Source: Choristoneura fumiferana (taxonomy: Eukaryota; Arthropoda; Insecta; Lepidoptera; Tortricidae). From it: a stretch of 64,000 nt of DNA. Below the pieces are notes generated by a model that saw nothing but the letters and a program-made list of their open reading frames with translations, did no database searches and was not told the origin of the DNA. Below, in pieces: positions 41,221 to 51,219 of this stretch (positions are counted from its first letter, which is position 1; each line of letters starts with the position of its first letter). The stretch lies in contig NC_133474.1 in NCBI RefSeq assembly GCF_025370935.1, positions 385,018 through 449,017 on the forward strand, in the 5' to 3' direction. The position numbers and the translations under genes were made by a program.

Positions 41221-42556
41221 CACCTTAAATGTGCTGTTGAAAATATTAAGTTATCTTATAGATACTTAACATGACTCATGTTACATGAGTACGGAAGTTT
41301 GAAACAAACTAAACAAAAGTCTGAGAATTATGACACAGGAAAATCTAAGATGTGTGACATAAAAGGGACACTTGTCTCTTGAATTCCAGAACATTACTTG
41401 GTCATTGCAATTTTAAAAGACTCAAATAAAAGTAAAAAAAAGTCGGGACCCCTTCAAAATTGTGACCGGCTCAAAACTACGGTTGAGTAATTTTCGTGTC
41501 ACTATCACAAAAAGAAGTGGGTGAAACTTAAGTTTAAGATTAGAAAGAAAGAACATACATTTATTTAACGCCATAAAACAAACATAGAACAGATAAAGAC
41601 ATACATGACGCTATATAGGTCCCCACTCAGCATAATGCCAGGGTAAGCCGTGGCGCTGATTTTCAGTAAGTAAGTAAGGACCTTATCTAAAAACTGACTA
41701 AAAATAAAAATTACTTATTCATTATTATAAAAAAGATTACGGAACACGAGTACATAATGGGCATAGGTCACATATTACCTAAAGCTAATATAAGCATATG
41801 TACGCAATCCCGAAAACAAAAAGTGTGTAAGCAACACAGAATCAACCCATCTATCAAAAGGTCATAAGGCGTGAACAAAGCAAAAAGCAAGATCACGTCA
41901 ACCAAACTGTGCTGTTATCCGCCATGTTTGTTTCCATTCATACATCTGTCAATCGGAACGTAGAAACCGAGGAGCAGATTAAAGGCAGTGTTGCGGAACG
42001 GGCCCATCATAGGTTGAAATATCGATGCTCCCGAGAAGTAACGATCACCAATAAAAATATATTTGTTGCTGAATTGATAACTTTGTGTATTGAATGTGAG
42101 TTGGGTCAAATATTTGGCGAAATGTTGGCAAAATCTTCGAATTGGCATTGAGTTCTATTTTGGCGAAGTTGTACGTTTATCGTGATCGTGCGTGTTTTCC
42201 TGATTAAATAAAAAATATTGTAGATCGTACTATAGGTGCATAGAAATAGCTATTTTAGCCGAGATGCTTATAGCCGCCCGAGTAGCAAGCGAGGGTTGAT
42301 AGTTACATCGAAGGCAAAAAGAGCTTTGAGAACGGGTTGTCCACGTTGATTTTTACTTTGATTGCCAGAAAATTGAACATTTTCGGTATATGCATTGTTA
42401 TTCTATAACTTAGATTGTTCATGACTGTTGATGCATGTCACGAAGATTTTATTTCATACAATATAGTATAAAATATCGTTTTATACCCTTAGCATAAATA
42501 CTAATTTTAAGAGCATGACGTTGATAATGAATTCTGGAGAAGTGACTAAGACTAAC
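41221..42556. other. Unassigned DNA with a reversed CACTCAGCAT retroposon at 41545-41685
   Basis: AAAGAAAGAACATACATTTA, TTTAACGCCATAAAAC, GGTCCCCACTCAGCATAATG and GGCGCTGATTTTCAGTAAG give the retroposon with a GAAA-type tail, in minus orientation. Complementary frames at 41909-42151 lie in unassigned sequence. Confidence 0.5.
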
Positions 42557-42693
42557 CCCCTGCTACACCATCCATTGATTAAATGCTTGACGGATGAATG
42601 TGATGCCGTCTCTGTTTGTCTTGTTCGAATAGACGGAGACGGCATCATATTTATCGGTCAAATAAAATTAATCAATGGGTGGTGAAACAGCCT
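42557..42693. mobile_element. Foldback MITE with ~60-bp arms
   Basis: Left CCCTGCTACACCATCCATTG, ATTAA, GATGCCGTCTCTGT; right GACGGAGACGGCATCATATT, TTAATCAATGGGTGGTG, AAACAGCC. The loop is short (~20 bp). No coding content. Confidence 0.65.
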
Positions 42694-43840
42694 CAAACCA
42701 ACAGTTAATTAGAGTAACGTAACGTAACGTAGCAGTCGGAATAGTGTTCCTTTGTTTTTTCATCAGCACACAAATTCAAAAATGTATTCGTAACCGAAAT
42801 GGATATTACAAATTCGGAAGTTCGTGTTACATATTCACGCTTAAACGGCTGGAAGAATTTGGATGAATGGGTTTGTACATAACTGCAACAACACAAAGGC
42901 TATTATTTTATACTGATATCCCCACGAAATCAGTAATATACGGATGCAAAATCGAGAAATCTGAACCGCAACTGCTAAGTCTGAGACATGAAGTTTTGCT
43001 GGGCGTTTTCCACATGGCATCAATCAGGACCACTTTGTAATTTAATTATTTTCATACAGGAATCTATTGAAATCCCGGAATTTTAATTCAACTGTCAAAC
43101 TTTACTGTCCACAAAGCCTTCAGACAATCTGCCTTCCTAACAAATGCAGCGTTCAAAAATCACAAAGAAAATGAAACGACTCCAGCCGAGGTGACCTGCT
43201 CTCTCATTCGAACGAACTACAAAAACAATAGCGTATTGTCACCGCTTTCTTTCCAAGCCATTATTTATTCAATAGCATTATCTCGGCCCTTTTTGTGAAC
43301 GGAATTATTAATAATATTCGTTGCTTGGTGCCACTTCGTTGAATTAACTTGTGGATGGCTGTTTTCCTGTCGGTGTTATTTGACTTTTCATAATTTGCAG
43401 AGGCTATTAGAGTGTTCCTCTTAGCAGCCGTAAATTTGTTTATTTCGATTAGGTAAGCTTCCCCGGCCTGAATATTATGTTCCACTGCTGAGGATTTGTT
43501 CCCAGTTGCACAAATCCCATTTCTACAGATGATTTTGTTGATTTGCTAATTTGCGAAGTTGGTAATCTGTTGAAATGACAGTGTGAAAGAAAAATCTCTT
43601 CTTGTGAATGTCGTAAAAGGCGATTAAGAGACCTAATGTAAGTGGGCAGCTGCACTGTATGTTACCTGTTATGAAGTCCGGACTATAGTTCTACAATGTG
43701 AAAGGCAAGACCACACACTTTCCCGAAAAAGTCATGCAGGTTCACTGCTGATAATCATCGGGCGACCACGATCACACTGTCAAGAGTGTAGCGACTTAGA
43801 CTAGAAGAAAAAAACTGTAGGATAGGAAACAAGCCTTGTT
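42694..43840. other. Unassigned DNA
   Basis: Contains CGTAACGTAACGTAACGTAG near 42716 (four 6-bp repeats), a Helitron-like TTCACGCTTAAACGGCTGGA scrap near 42835, and GAATGTCGTAAAAGGCGATT near 43607, a short Lepidoptera repeat fragment. No gene recognised. Confidence 0.4.
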
Positions 43841-44152
43841 GGTCAACTCCAGTGGCGTGCATTGTTTCAACTCCAGTGGCGTGCATTGGGTTAACTCCAG
43901 TGGCGTGCATTGGGTCAACTCCAGTGGCGTGCATTGGGTCGACTCCAGTGGCGTGCATTGGGTCGACTCCAGTGGCGTGCATTGGGTCAACTCCAGCGGC
44001 GTGCATTGGGTTAACTCCAGTGGCGTGCATTGGGTCGACTCCAGTGGCGTGCATTGGGTCAACTCCAGCGGCGTGCATTGGGTTAACTCCAGTGGCGTGC
44101 ATTGGGTCGACTCCAGCGGCGTGCATTGAGTCAACTCCAGTTACGTGCATTA
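43841..44152. repeat. Minisatellite: 13 units of exactly 24 bp
   Basis: Unit consensus GGTCAACTCCAGTGGCGTGC plus ATTG, 13 copies, no indels (13 x 24 = 312). Variable sites are base 4 (C or T), base 5 (A or G) and base 13 (T or C). Units 7-9 and 10-12 repeat nearly the same variant order, hinting at a 72-bp higher-order unit. Because 24 is a multiple of three, four overlapping open frames run through the array on both strands; these are consequences of periodicity. The last unit ends 13 bp before a tRNA-type primer-binding site. Confidence 0.97.
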
Positions 44153-44165
44153 GTCACTGGTTCAG

Positions 44166-44327
44166 ATCCGGTTCGAAGGACCACTTTTAAATGTTCTGCA
44201 CGATATTTGGTTATAGACCTTGTGTTATGGGCACTTTGATTGAATATGCGGAACAAATAAAGAAAATTTAGTTTTACAGGAAATCAAATCACGTTTATTA
44301 AACGGATCAATTTAGAATTATAAAAGT
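44166..44327 (-). mobile_element. Primer-binding site and LTR-like segment of a second BEL/Pao-type element
   Basis: ATCCGGTTCGAAGGACCA at 44166-44183 is identical over 18 bases to the primer-binding site of the BEL element at 49990-50007. On the minus strand it reads TGG.. and follows an LTR-like stretch (44327 down to 44192) ending ..GAACA. TTTATT at 44294-44299 is AATAAA on the minus strand, a poly(A) signal. The gap at 44328 hides the rest. An 8-bp spacer separates the two parts, so this is a less certain reading than the intact element. Confidence 0.45.
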
Positions 44328-44427
44328 NNNNNNNNNNNNNNNNNNNNNNNNNNNNNNNNNNNNNNNNNNNNNNNNNNNNNNNNNNNNNNNNNNNNNNNNN
44401 NNNNNNNNNNNNNNNNNNNNNNNNNNN
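44328..44427. other. Assembly gap of exactly 100 N
   Basis: Default-length gap between the LTR-like segment and a Tc1/mariner fragment. Confidence 0.99.
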
Positions 44428-44598
44428 CCCCCAAAGCCCCGACTTGAATCCCATAGAAAACGTGGGGGCTTAATGACACAGCAGTGGGACTCTACTCAAG
44501 CTAGAACAAAGGCAACATTAACCCAGCATTGTTTGACATCTGGGACTCATGCGGGGATTGAATCATTGCTTCAATATGGTTATGTCTATGCGAGATAG
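44428..44598 (+). pseudogene. Tc1/mariner transposase C-terminal fragment
   Basis: SPDLNPIENV reads from about 44438, then the frame breaks where WG should follow, and resumes as LMTQQWDSTQARTKATLTQH, then TSGTHAGIESLLQYGYVYAR to a stop at 44596-44598. PDLNPIE contains the last acidic residue of the DDE/D catalytic triad. The first two aspartates would lie in or before the gap. Frameshift makes this stretch non-functional unless the break is a sequencing error. Confidence 0.75.
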
Positions 44599-44970
44599 AC
44601 TAAGCGAAGTAATAAGTGCCGAGGGAGGCTATACGAAATATTAATTTTAGTTTCAATACGAAGTAGTAGTCCATTTTTCAGTTATTGAATATTATTTTTT
44701 TATTTTACGATAGTTATTGAGGAAATTCCAATAAAATTACATTCATACCTACCTACCGTTTCTTATTGCACGTCGCGTTTTATGTCGTTGGATCGGCCTA
44801 CAAACGCAACGTACCTAATTCTAGTTAGCAATTTTATAATCTGTCAAACTAGCGATAGCCTGAAACGTGAGACGGGCATATGCAGTGACAAGTCTGTACT
44901 CTTCTCGTGAAGTGTCAGATCGTTGTATTCAAAATCTATTCGTAAAACGAGAAAATAAAGTTCATATTTG
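44599..44970. other. Unassigned AT-rich DNA
   Basis: No recognised feature between the transposase tail and the degenerate tandem array. Confidence 0.4.
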
Positions 44971-45283
44971 CATATTAGTGACATATTTTCGATTTTGTAT
45001 CGTGTTAGATGTTTATGCCACCTGTGATCCGATGGTTATGCGTTCACAGTGAATAGATGTTTATGCTGATAGTGGATTACATAATTTTGATTTTGTGCAA
45101 TATCAGATATTTTTAAGCAGCCCAGTGTCAGATACTTATGCCGTTACCAAAAAACTATATTTATACCGGCCACAAATCATCACATACTTATACCGTGTAG
45201 ATCGTCATAAATATATGCCTTTCAACAGTGATGAGATGTTTTTGCAGTGCTGTCCATAGTCATATATTTATGCTGTGACTGTA
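44971..45283. repeat. Degenerate ~25-bp tandem array
   Basis: About 11-12 units end in variants of AGATATTTATGC: AGATGTTTATGCC, GATGGTTATGC, AGATGTTTATGC, CAGATATTTTTAAGC, CAGATACTTATGCC, CATACTTATACC, AGATGTTTTTGC, CATATATTTATGCTG, spaced 22-29 bp apart. Units have diverged, so it is old. It ends exactly where duplication copy 2 begins. Confidence 0.65.
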
Positions 45284-46149
45284 CGAGTATTGCACTTTGT
45301 TTAAATATTATATACCGTCATGCCAAAAGTCTTGAACACTGTCCAGCCGTTTAAGTTACAGGGAGGACCAAGGAAATTAACATACATACGCTCGAAAACC
45401 ATAACCCTCCTTCGGACATTCAGGTTTAGTTTAATTTAGTGTTATTTCGTATTCACTAGAGGCAGCTGATAACCGCTAATGTTCTCAACAATCCTTAAGT
45501 ACCCTAGCTGTCACTTGTTCTCAAACAACGCAAGTGTCTCACACAATGGCCGGAACAATCTCACGTGCTCCCCGATCGCACACAAATTAGGGCACAACCG
45601 CAGGGTTCCCAAGGTTCGGGCTCCATAATTGATTGTGTGCCGACGGATCAATGCTTGATTGTTTTCGCGTCTGGTTGCTTTGAGGAACGTAAGTACGGCA
45701 TGGGATATTGATGGGAAGTTTTGATTTGATTTCAAGTTATCGTTGCCGTAGTATGAATATCTACCGAATCATTTCATAGTCATGAGTCGGATAATAATGT
45801 CGGCTAATGCTCGCGATTTTGTCTGTGTCCCACAACACAATTTTCCAGGGAAAAATATTTCCTTTGTCCTTCTCAGGGTTATAAACTATCTTCAAACTTC
45901 TTTATTTGCACAGAATAATACAGTCAAAAAGATGGTTCCCAATGATAATGGTGCATGGTTGGTTTGGCAGCTCTTCATCTTTCACAAGATCATTTCAAAG
46001 ATAGAACAAAAAGAAACGGGACTATTGGTAAAATGAGTGTCGAAGTGAAATAACAATACATAACATAACAAAATTGATATCAAATGAATGTTAATAATTA
46101 GCTCATTCTAAAAATGTTGATGTTATTCTTGTGGTCAATTTCAAAAGTA

Positions 46150-46266
46150 ATTTCGGACATAAATTTCGAAAAACTCAGAGGTGCGAGCCGGGATCTGAAC
46201 CCTCCTTCTCCTTCTCCTGATCCTCTGCTTGAGAGGTCATAGGTCTTGCCACTGGCCCACCACGGC
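46150..46266 (-). mobile_element. SINE family B, 5' half (partner of 25945-26062)
   Basis: Same truncated head with the CTCCTTCTCC insert; one or two base changes. Confidence 0.6.
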
Positions 46267-47307
46267 TTCTTATGGTAGTCAGATTTTTTATTTTTTGCTT
46301 ACAACCGCCAGTAGTATGCTCCCCTCTGCGGTGCGACAGATACAATCTCTAAAAGCTACGTCGTAATCGAAGTTGTTTGACTTAATTAATTTTGCGGATC
46401 CGAGTTGTTTTGATGTGGTCGTGTCCTGTCACGTGGCGCAATGACATGACGCAGTGCTGTCACAGTGCCAGATAATAAACAGTACTAAACTATATTTTTA
46501 ACCATTTAAAATCTTTATTTCATTAACAAATATAGTACTTAAGTAATAAGACATTAATCATCGTCAATATATAAACAATATCCAATGTCAGACAGTCTTA
46601 TCAGAAAACCCAAACTATTTTCGGTTCTTTCCAAAATCAAAACGTTCAGTCTGTAAGTAGGCCGCAAAGGGCTCTGTTGACTAACCTCCAAAGTTGCATG
46701 TTTGAGATTAATCATTTTATATGTCATTGCTGATAAGTACGATTTCCCTCTTCTTGTTTAATGCGTAAATCAAAAAGGGGTAGCTGTAAATTTAAATTTA
46801 AAAATGTGTATTTATATTTGTGTTATTCTAGTTTAATCAAAATTGTATTTTTATAAAACAGTTTTTAAGTGTTCTTTGTTTTACTACACCTATGGAGTCA
46901 CTCGTACTTCAAAATAAAGATTTTTATTATTATTATTAGATTTATTAATAACTATTGCTTTAAAGCAAATTGCACCACCTGCTAAAATCTATTTTTACTT
47001 CTTTCTATTATAAATATAGCCCCAAAGAGATCGCTTTGAAGCAATAAGGTCATTTGTTGATTACCATGTTTTTTTAAAATGTATCTCTGTTTTCTGTACT
47101 GCTTACTCTATATGTGGTGTACAGTCGAGGAAACTGTATCTGGTACCAGGGTGGAATCCTTTCACAATCAGGTTCACTAAAAATAATCTTTTAAAAAATG
47201 TGTGAGATCGTCAATATGATTTTAGTAGCACAAAATTCCACCTTGGTACGCGATTACATTCTTTGACTGCAAAATAAAGAATCATTGTATTGTATTGATT
47301 ATACAAG

Positions 47308-47440
47308 TAATAATAATAATAATAATAAGTCCCAGCAGGGCTACAGTCCACAGTAAACTTCTCGAAGGGGCCTCCACGTGTTGGATCCAATCCCACGCTA
47401 GCTTCCCAAAAGGCCTGTATGGGCCTGAAAGTCGAAAACG
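47308..47440 (-). mobile_element. LINE 3' end with (TTA)n tail (partner of 27102-27244)
   Basis: Same sequence; CAATCCCACGCTAGCTTCCC here is closer to the expected family sequence than copy 1, which has CATATCCCCACGC. Confidence 0.55.
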
Positions 47441-47662
47441 ATAAACAAAATTACACCAATTGACCTAGCCCCAAACTAAGCAAATCTTGTACTGTGAGTA
47501 TTAGACAACAGATAGACATACATATTTATTTAGATACAAACATCAAAAACTCAAGTGCAAACATTCGTATTCATCATACAAATATTTGCCCGTCATGAGT
47601 ATCAAACCCGCAACCTCTAGCTTCGTAGTCAAGGTCACTAACAACTTAGTATCTGGTTGTCG
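47441..47662 (-). mobile_element. SINE family A, diverged (partner of 27246-27462)
   Basis: Same element with single-base differences (CAAATCTTG against CAAAGCTTG). Confidence 0.65.
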
Positions 47663-47986
47663 CTATGACTTACTGCGACTCATAGCGTCACCGTGTCACA
47701 ATGTGACATGACGTGGCACTTGATAAGGAGGGATAAGGACCCGAGTTAATTTTAGAAGCATTATGGGCTTTGCCTTCGTGGGATATCCGAGTTAATATAC
47801 AGAATGCGACGTCATATTATGTTGTGGAGGCTTGGAGAAACACTTCGGTGTATTGAAATAACAAGGGCGGGACTTTGTCGAGCTAGGATTACGCTAACTT
47901 CAGTCTTTACTCTCTTTGGATTATCGCGACGGCTTGAGAATGATATTGAATAAGTCATTGTACAAAAATATTTTAAATAAAAACTT

Positions 47987-48174
47987 TGTTCAACCGCTGC
48001 TCTTGATGTAAAATCAAACAACGGTTGCTCGGCGAATGACAATATATTTTCAATTTGACACCCTATATATACTAGTCAGGAAAAATCTCGCCAGCGCGAT
48101 TCAGGGTGGTGTAATTTTCGTACAGCGACATCTATTGGTATATAAATTAAACAGACACATATTACTGCTATACA
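47987..48174 (-). repeat. 3' LTR of the BEL/Pao element
   Basis: 188 bp, differing from the 5' LTR by a few one-base indels and almost no substitutions. On the minus strand AGTATATATAGGG (near 48065) is a TATA-box-like sequence. Confidence 0.88.
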
Positions 48175-48653
48175 TTCCGCCCACCATGGACAATTGTGTC
48201 CATATTAGTTAAATTGAATATTAATAAACTTAGTGTCAGTTCCCTTACACAACATGAAACGTTAAATTATCCAAATTACAACTTAAATGAAAAATGTCCT
48301 CCCATAAAACATTAAAAAACACATTTGAGAAGGATAAACAATGACAAAATATCAAAAACATAACTCTTATCAGTACTATCAGTCCAAATTTCGCTTTACA
48401 AAGTTTCCTTTGTCGATGTTGCCTTTTATTATTTCTAACCTGACTAAATTTATCCGCTCCACCAGAACTGACAACCCCTGAAATAATCCACCCCAATTTT
48501 GTGGACTGAGCTACAATTCTCTCCTGATTATCTTTCTTGACACCATCCAGAATTACTGACCAAACACCTCAGCGCCCAATAAACATAACTTTATTTGGTG
48601 TGTGGTAATTCGGATCTGCAACCATAAATCTTTTGTGTCCAAAGTGTTTAGAT

Positions 48654-48968
48654 CTACCTTTGTTGTTGGAAGTGATGCCGTGATCGTTTCCATACGTAAG
48701 CCTTCACAGAGATTTTTGTCCCCGGATAAATCAAAGACTGCAAGTTTAGTACAACCATAGCCTTTGACATTAGGTTATTCTTTTTCCCAAGACCCGAAAT
48801 ATTTCCATCGATTGGTTTCTTTTTCAAACCTAGACATTGCGCGGCAGTCTCTGTTATGAAAGAGGTCTGCGACCCCTGATCTAACAAAGCACGAATTGAC
48901 ATGTATTCCCCATTTTCAGATTTCGCCTTAACAATCGCAGTAGGTAGTAAAACTTGTCCCGATCCCAT
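48654..48968 (-). pseudogene. BEL/Pao aspartic protease region
   Basis: A 104-codon frame reads VLLPTAIVKAKSENGEYM, then RALLDQGSQTSFITETAAQ, LGLKKKPI and a downstream V.LNLQS..YPG block. LLDQGSQTSFI is the active-site region in BEL/Pao proteases, where DQGS takes the place of the DTG/DSG of other retroelements. The frame is open for the protease domain itself but ends soon after in noncoding sequence; no polymerase follows. It would be processed from a gag-pol polyprotein in an intact element. Called pseudogene because the element is deleted. Confidence 0.8.
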
Positions 48969-49034
48969 CGCAATAGAGTTAGCTTTAGTTTCTTTTTCAC
49001 AAACTGTGTGCCCACATCGGTCATTCTAACTTTG

Positions 49035-49427
49035 TTATTTGTAGCTACAGTGTACTACCCTTAGGATGTAATAAAGTATGATGGCGGCGCCTACAGATCC
49101 TACATTTAGTAGGGTCGTGGCAAAACTGGCCGAATGCTTAGCCCCCAAACAATTAAAACATAACCCTTTCTCCTGAACAACACTACGGCGAGCACTCACA
49201 TCGTAAGTAGCAAATTTTTTACAAAATACAATCTTGTGAACTTCTGAACAGCAAGGACATTGAGTGCCATGGATGACGTGCAATACGCGAGGGTTATGAT
49301 TAATCAATGCTGGTTTCTTAGTCTCCACGAACTCTAATGCTCTGTACCGTTTAGTTATAAAATCCTTAAATTCCTGGAAAGTTGGAAATTTACTACCATC
49401 GACATCTCCAATTGCACTCACTCCCAC
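49035..49427 (-). pseudogene. BEL/Pao gag C-terminal region with zinc-knuckle cysteines
   Basis: The 130-codon frame has FPTFQEFKDFITKRYRALE near residues 14-32. A cysteine/histidine series follows: CPCCSEVHKIVFCKKF (about 57-72), then GLCFNCLGAKH (about 87-97). This C..C...H....C..F / LC.NCL...H order is typical of BEL/Pao gag. The following expected cysteines are replaced or lost (TTLLNVGSVGAA), and the final residues are out of frame. Acts in RNA packaging in intact relatives. The frame does not join directly to the protease frame. Confidence 0.75.
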
Positions 49428-49652
49428 TGCTTACGAGTTTCTTGATCTAGCTTAAGAGAGAGCAAATGAATAATAATGGTATCCCATGTGCTCACGTCTA
49501 TGCCGATATTACCTAGAGCGCTTAAAACAATCTGAGCTAGTATCAACAAGCTCCTTTAAAAATATCGAAGATTCCGCAGTAGCGTTTTTCTGACTTAAAA
49601 GCCGTTTTAAAATCGTGTTGCATATGAATCTCTTGTTGTCATAAGCGCCGCT

Positions 49653-49989
49653 TTAGAAGCTCCAACATTTTATATAATTTTCATTTGAAATTGGTATCTG
49701 ACGAAGTAACAGTTCAGCTTCGCCAGCCAGATATCCTTTTAAGTAGTGCAGTTTTTCGACATCTTTAAATGTATCATTGTTATGAACCAACGATTCAAAC
49801 AAATCTTTAAATGTTACCCATTCCGAATACTTCCCGAGAAATTTGGAAAACAATCTTTGGAAGTTTAACACCAACATATTTTGAACTAGTACATTCCTCT
49901 TTTGAATCTGTTGTCTTAAACTCGTAACTAAACATCTCTACAGCCGTCATTAGTTCTTCTTTATAGTCCATATATATTTCACTTGTCAC
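49653..49989 (-). pseudogene. BEL/Pao gag N-terminal region, frameshifted
   Basis: Two overlapping frames share the domain. The first (ATG 49987-49989) includes SSKYVGVKLPKIVFQ. The second (49877-49653) includes FLGKYSEWVTFKDLFESLVH, NNDTFKDVEKLHYLKGYLAG, EAELLLRQIPI and NENY. The LPKI..F.GKY.EW..F.DLF.SLVHNN...EKLHYLK..L.GEA pattern is the gag domain of BEL/Pao elements. A frameshift near 49850 splits it. The first ATG lies directly next to the primer-binding site, so the normal gag N-terminus or leader is probably shortened. Confidence 0.78.
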
Positions 49990-50007
49990 ATCCGGTTCGA
50001 AGGACCA
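49990..50007 (-). promoter_or_regulatory. tRNA primer-binding site of the BEL/Pao element
   Basis: On the minus strand TGGTCCTTCGAACCGGAT follows the 5' LTR with no spacer. Its complement ATCCGGTTCGAAGGACCA resembles the 3' end of insect tRNA-Tyr (..CCGGCTCGAAGGA plus CCA) with one difference; the tRNA identity is an inference from memory of tRNA-Tyr acceptor stems. Identical 18-mer at 44166-44183. Confidence 0.75.
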
Positions 50008-50198
50008 TGTTCAACCGCTGCTCTTGATGTAAATCAAACAACGGTTGCTCGCGAATGACAATATATTTTCAATTTTGACACCCCTATATATACTAGTCAG
50101 GAAAAATCTCGCCAGCGCGATTCAGGGTGGTGTAATTTTCCGTACAGCGACATCTATTGGTATATAAATTAAACAGACACATATTACTGCTCTATACA
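50008..50198 (-). repeat. 5' LTR of the BEL/Pao element
   Basis: 191 bp, from TGTTCAACCGCTGCTCTTGA to CTGCTCTATACA on the plus strand. Near identity to the other LTR implies a recent insertion. Confidence 0.88.
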
Positions 50199-50351
50199 AA
50201 CTTTTTTATTGATTGTAGTTTTTGGTGACAAACAATCTATGTATCTGTATTAAAACAAGCCTATCCAATGGTATTGCACCGATTTCAAATAGCAGGATTT
50301 TATAACATACAAACATTGCAAGTCACTTGTAAAAATGATAATTAAATTAGA

Positions 50352-50664
50352 AGAAAATAACAGATATAAAATCAGGAAATTTATAAAATCTTCTTTCACC
50401 TATTTCTAATTTCTAATATTTCGCTTGACTTAAAATTTGGTACAGATAAATATATTGTAAAGGATATTATATGAGTAGAGTTAGCAAAAAGCTTCTATCA
50501 AATGCATTTTTTATTAAAACTAATTTCAAATCCTTTCTCGTATTTACAGTTATGTATTTGTGTGTCGTGAAATTTCTTATCACCAGAGAATTTTGCAAAA
50601 CCCATCTTCATTCCAGGTCAACATGAAGTATAAAGTGAATTTCTATGCAAAATCTCAGCATTCT
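50352..50664. other. Segment present in copy 2 only
   Basis: About 310 bp between TTAGAAGAAAA and TCTAGGGTTAAACG has no counterpart at 27943 in copy 1. No terminal repeats or clear target duplication are visible, so a deletion from copy 1 is as likely as an insertion. It includes GACTTAAAATTTGGTACAGA, reminiscent of the CAGGACGG repeat family. Confidence 0.6.
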
Positions 50665-51219
50665 AGGGTTAAACGTGGACGTTGCTGAGTCAGTCGATCT
50701 ATTAAGATTCATAAGTATCTGAACTAAAAACCTTTCCTCTGATCTGCTCATCAATTCTAACTAACTTTCCAATTATTTCCCAAAAAACATCAAAAACATA
50801 TAAATTTAATCCTAAAAGCAAGTTAAGCCCCGACGGCCTGTCTAAGTTTGACAAAGGCCCCGATTGTTCGTCGATCAATGGAGTATTGGAGCGGGTACAA
50901 AGGAATATTATGGTTATTGTGAGATTTGTGAGTTTGTTCCTGTCCACGAAACAACGGTCTGATGGAACGGTGTACTTGTGCCCAGTGGATCGTGCGATGT
51001 TCTTAATACGGAATTCGGTTGTACAGGCTCTCATGGTTGAGTAGAATATGAATAGTTGGGTTTTAGTGAAAGGAGAATTAATTTCGGTTGTGTAATTTAA
51101 TTATTACGTATGTTAGTCTTCTATAGAAAATTGTTTTGTCAGTCATATCCATTCGGTTCTCATAATATCATTCGTCGTTTAAAAGAAATTTGTAATATGT
51201 AGTTGGTTGAGTTAGGTTT

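Larger units (their letters stand above)
47987..50198 (-). mobile_element. BEL/Pao-type LTR retrotransposon, internally deleted, 2.2 kb
   Basis: LTRs at 47987-48174 (188 bp) and 50008-50198 (191 bp) are nearly identical and start TG / end CA on either strand. AACTT lies on both sides (47982-47986 and 50199-50203), and copy 1 of the duplication has one AACTT and no element. The minus-strand order is LTR, primer-binding site, gag, zinc-knuckle region, aspartic protease, non-coding, LTR. Reverse transcriptase, RNase H and integrase are absent, so movement would need proteins from another copy. Frames are also broken. A purine-rich GGTGGGCGGAA precedes the 3' LTR, as a polypurine tract should. 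Confidence 0.88.

Noticed and set aside
44166..44183. tRNA gene end
   Set aside because: Only the last 18 bases of a tRNA-like sequence are present, next to an LTR-like segment, and the identical 18-mer is the primer-binding site of the BEL element.
43755..44190. Four overlapping frames of about 97-131 codons in the minisatellite
   Set aside because: The 24-bp unit is a multiple of three, so any stop-free frame stays open across the array.
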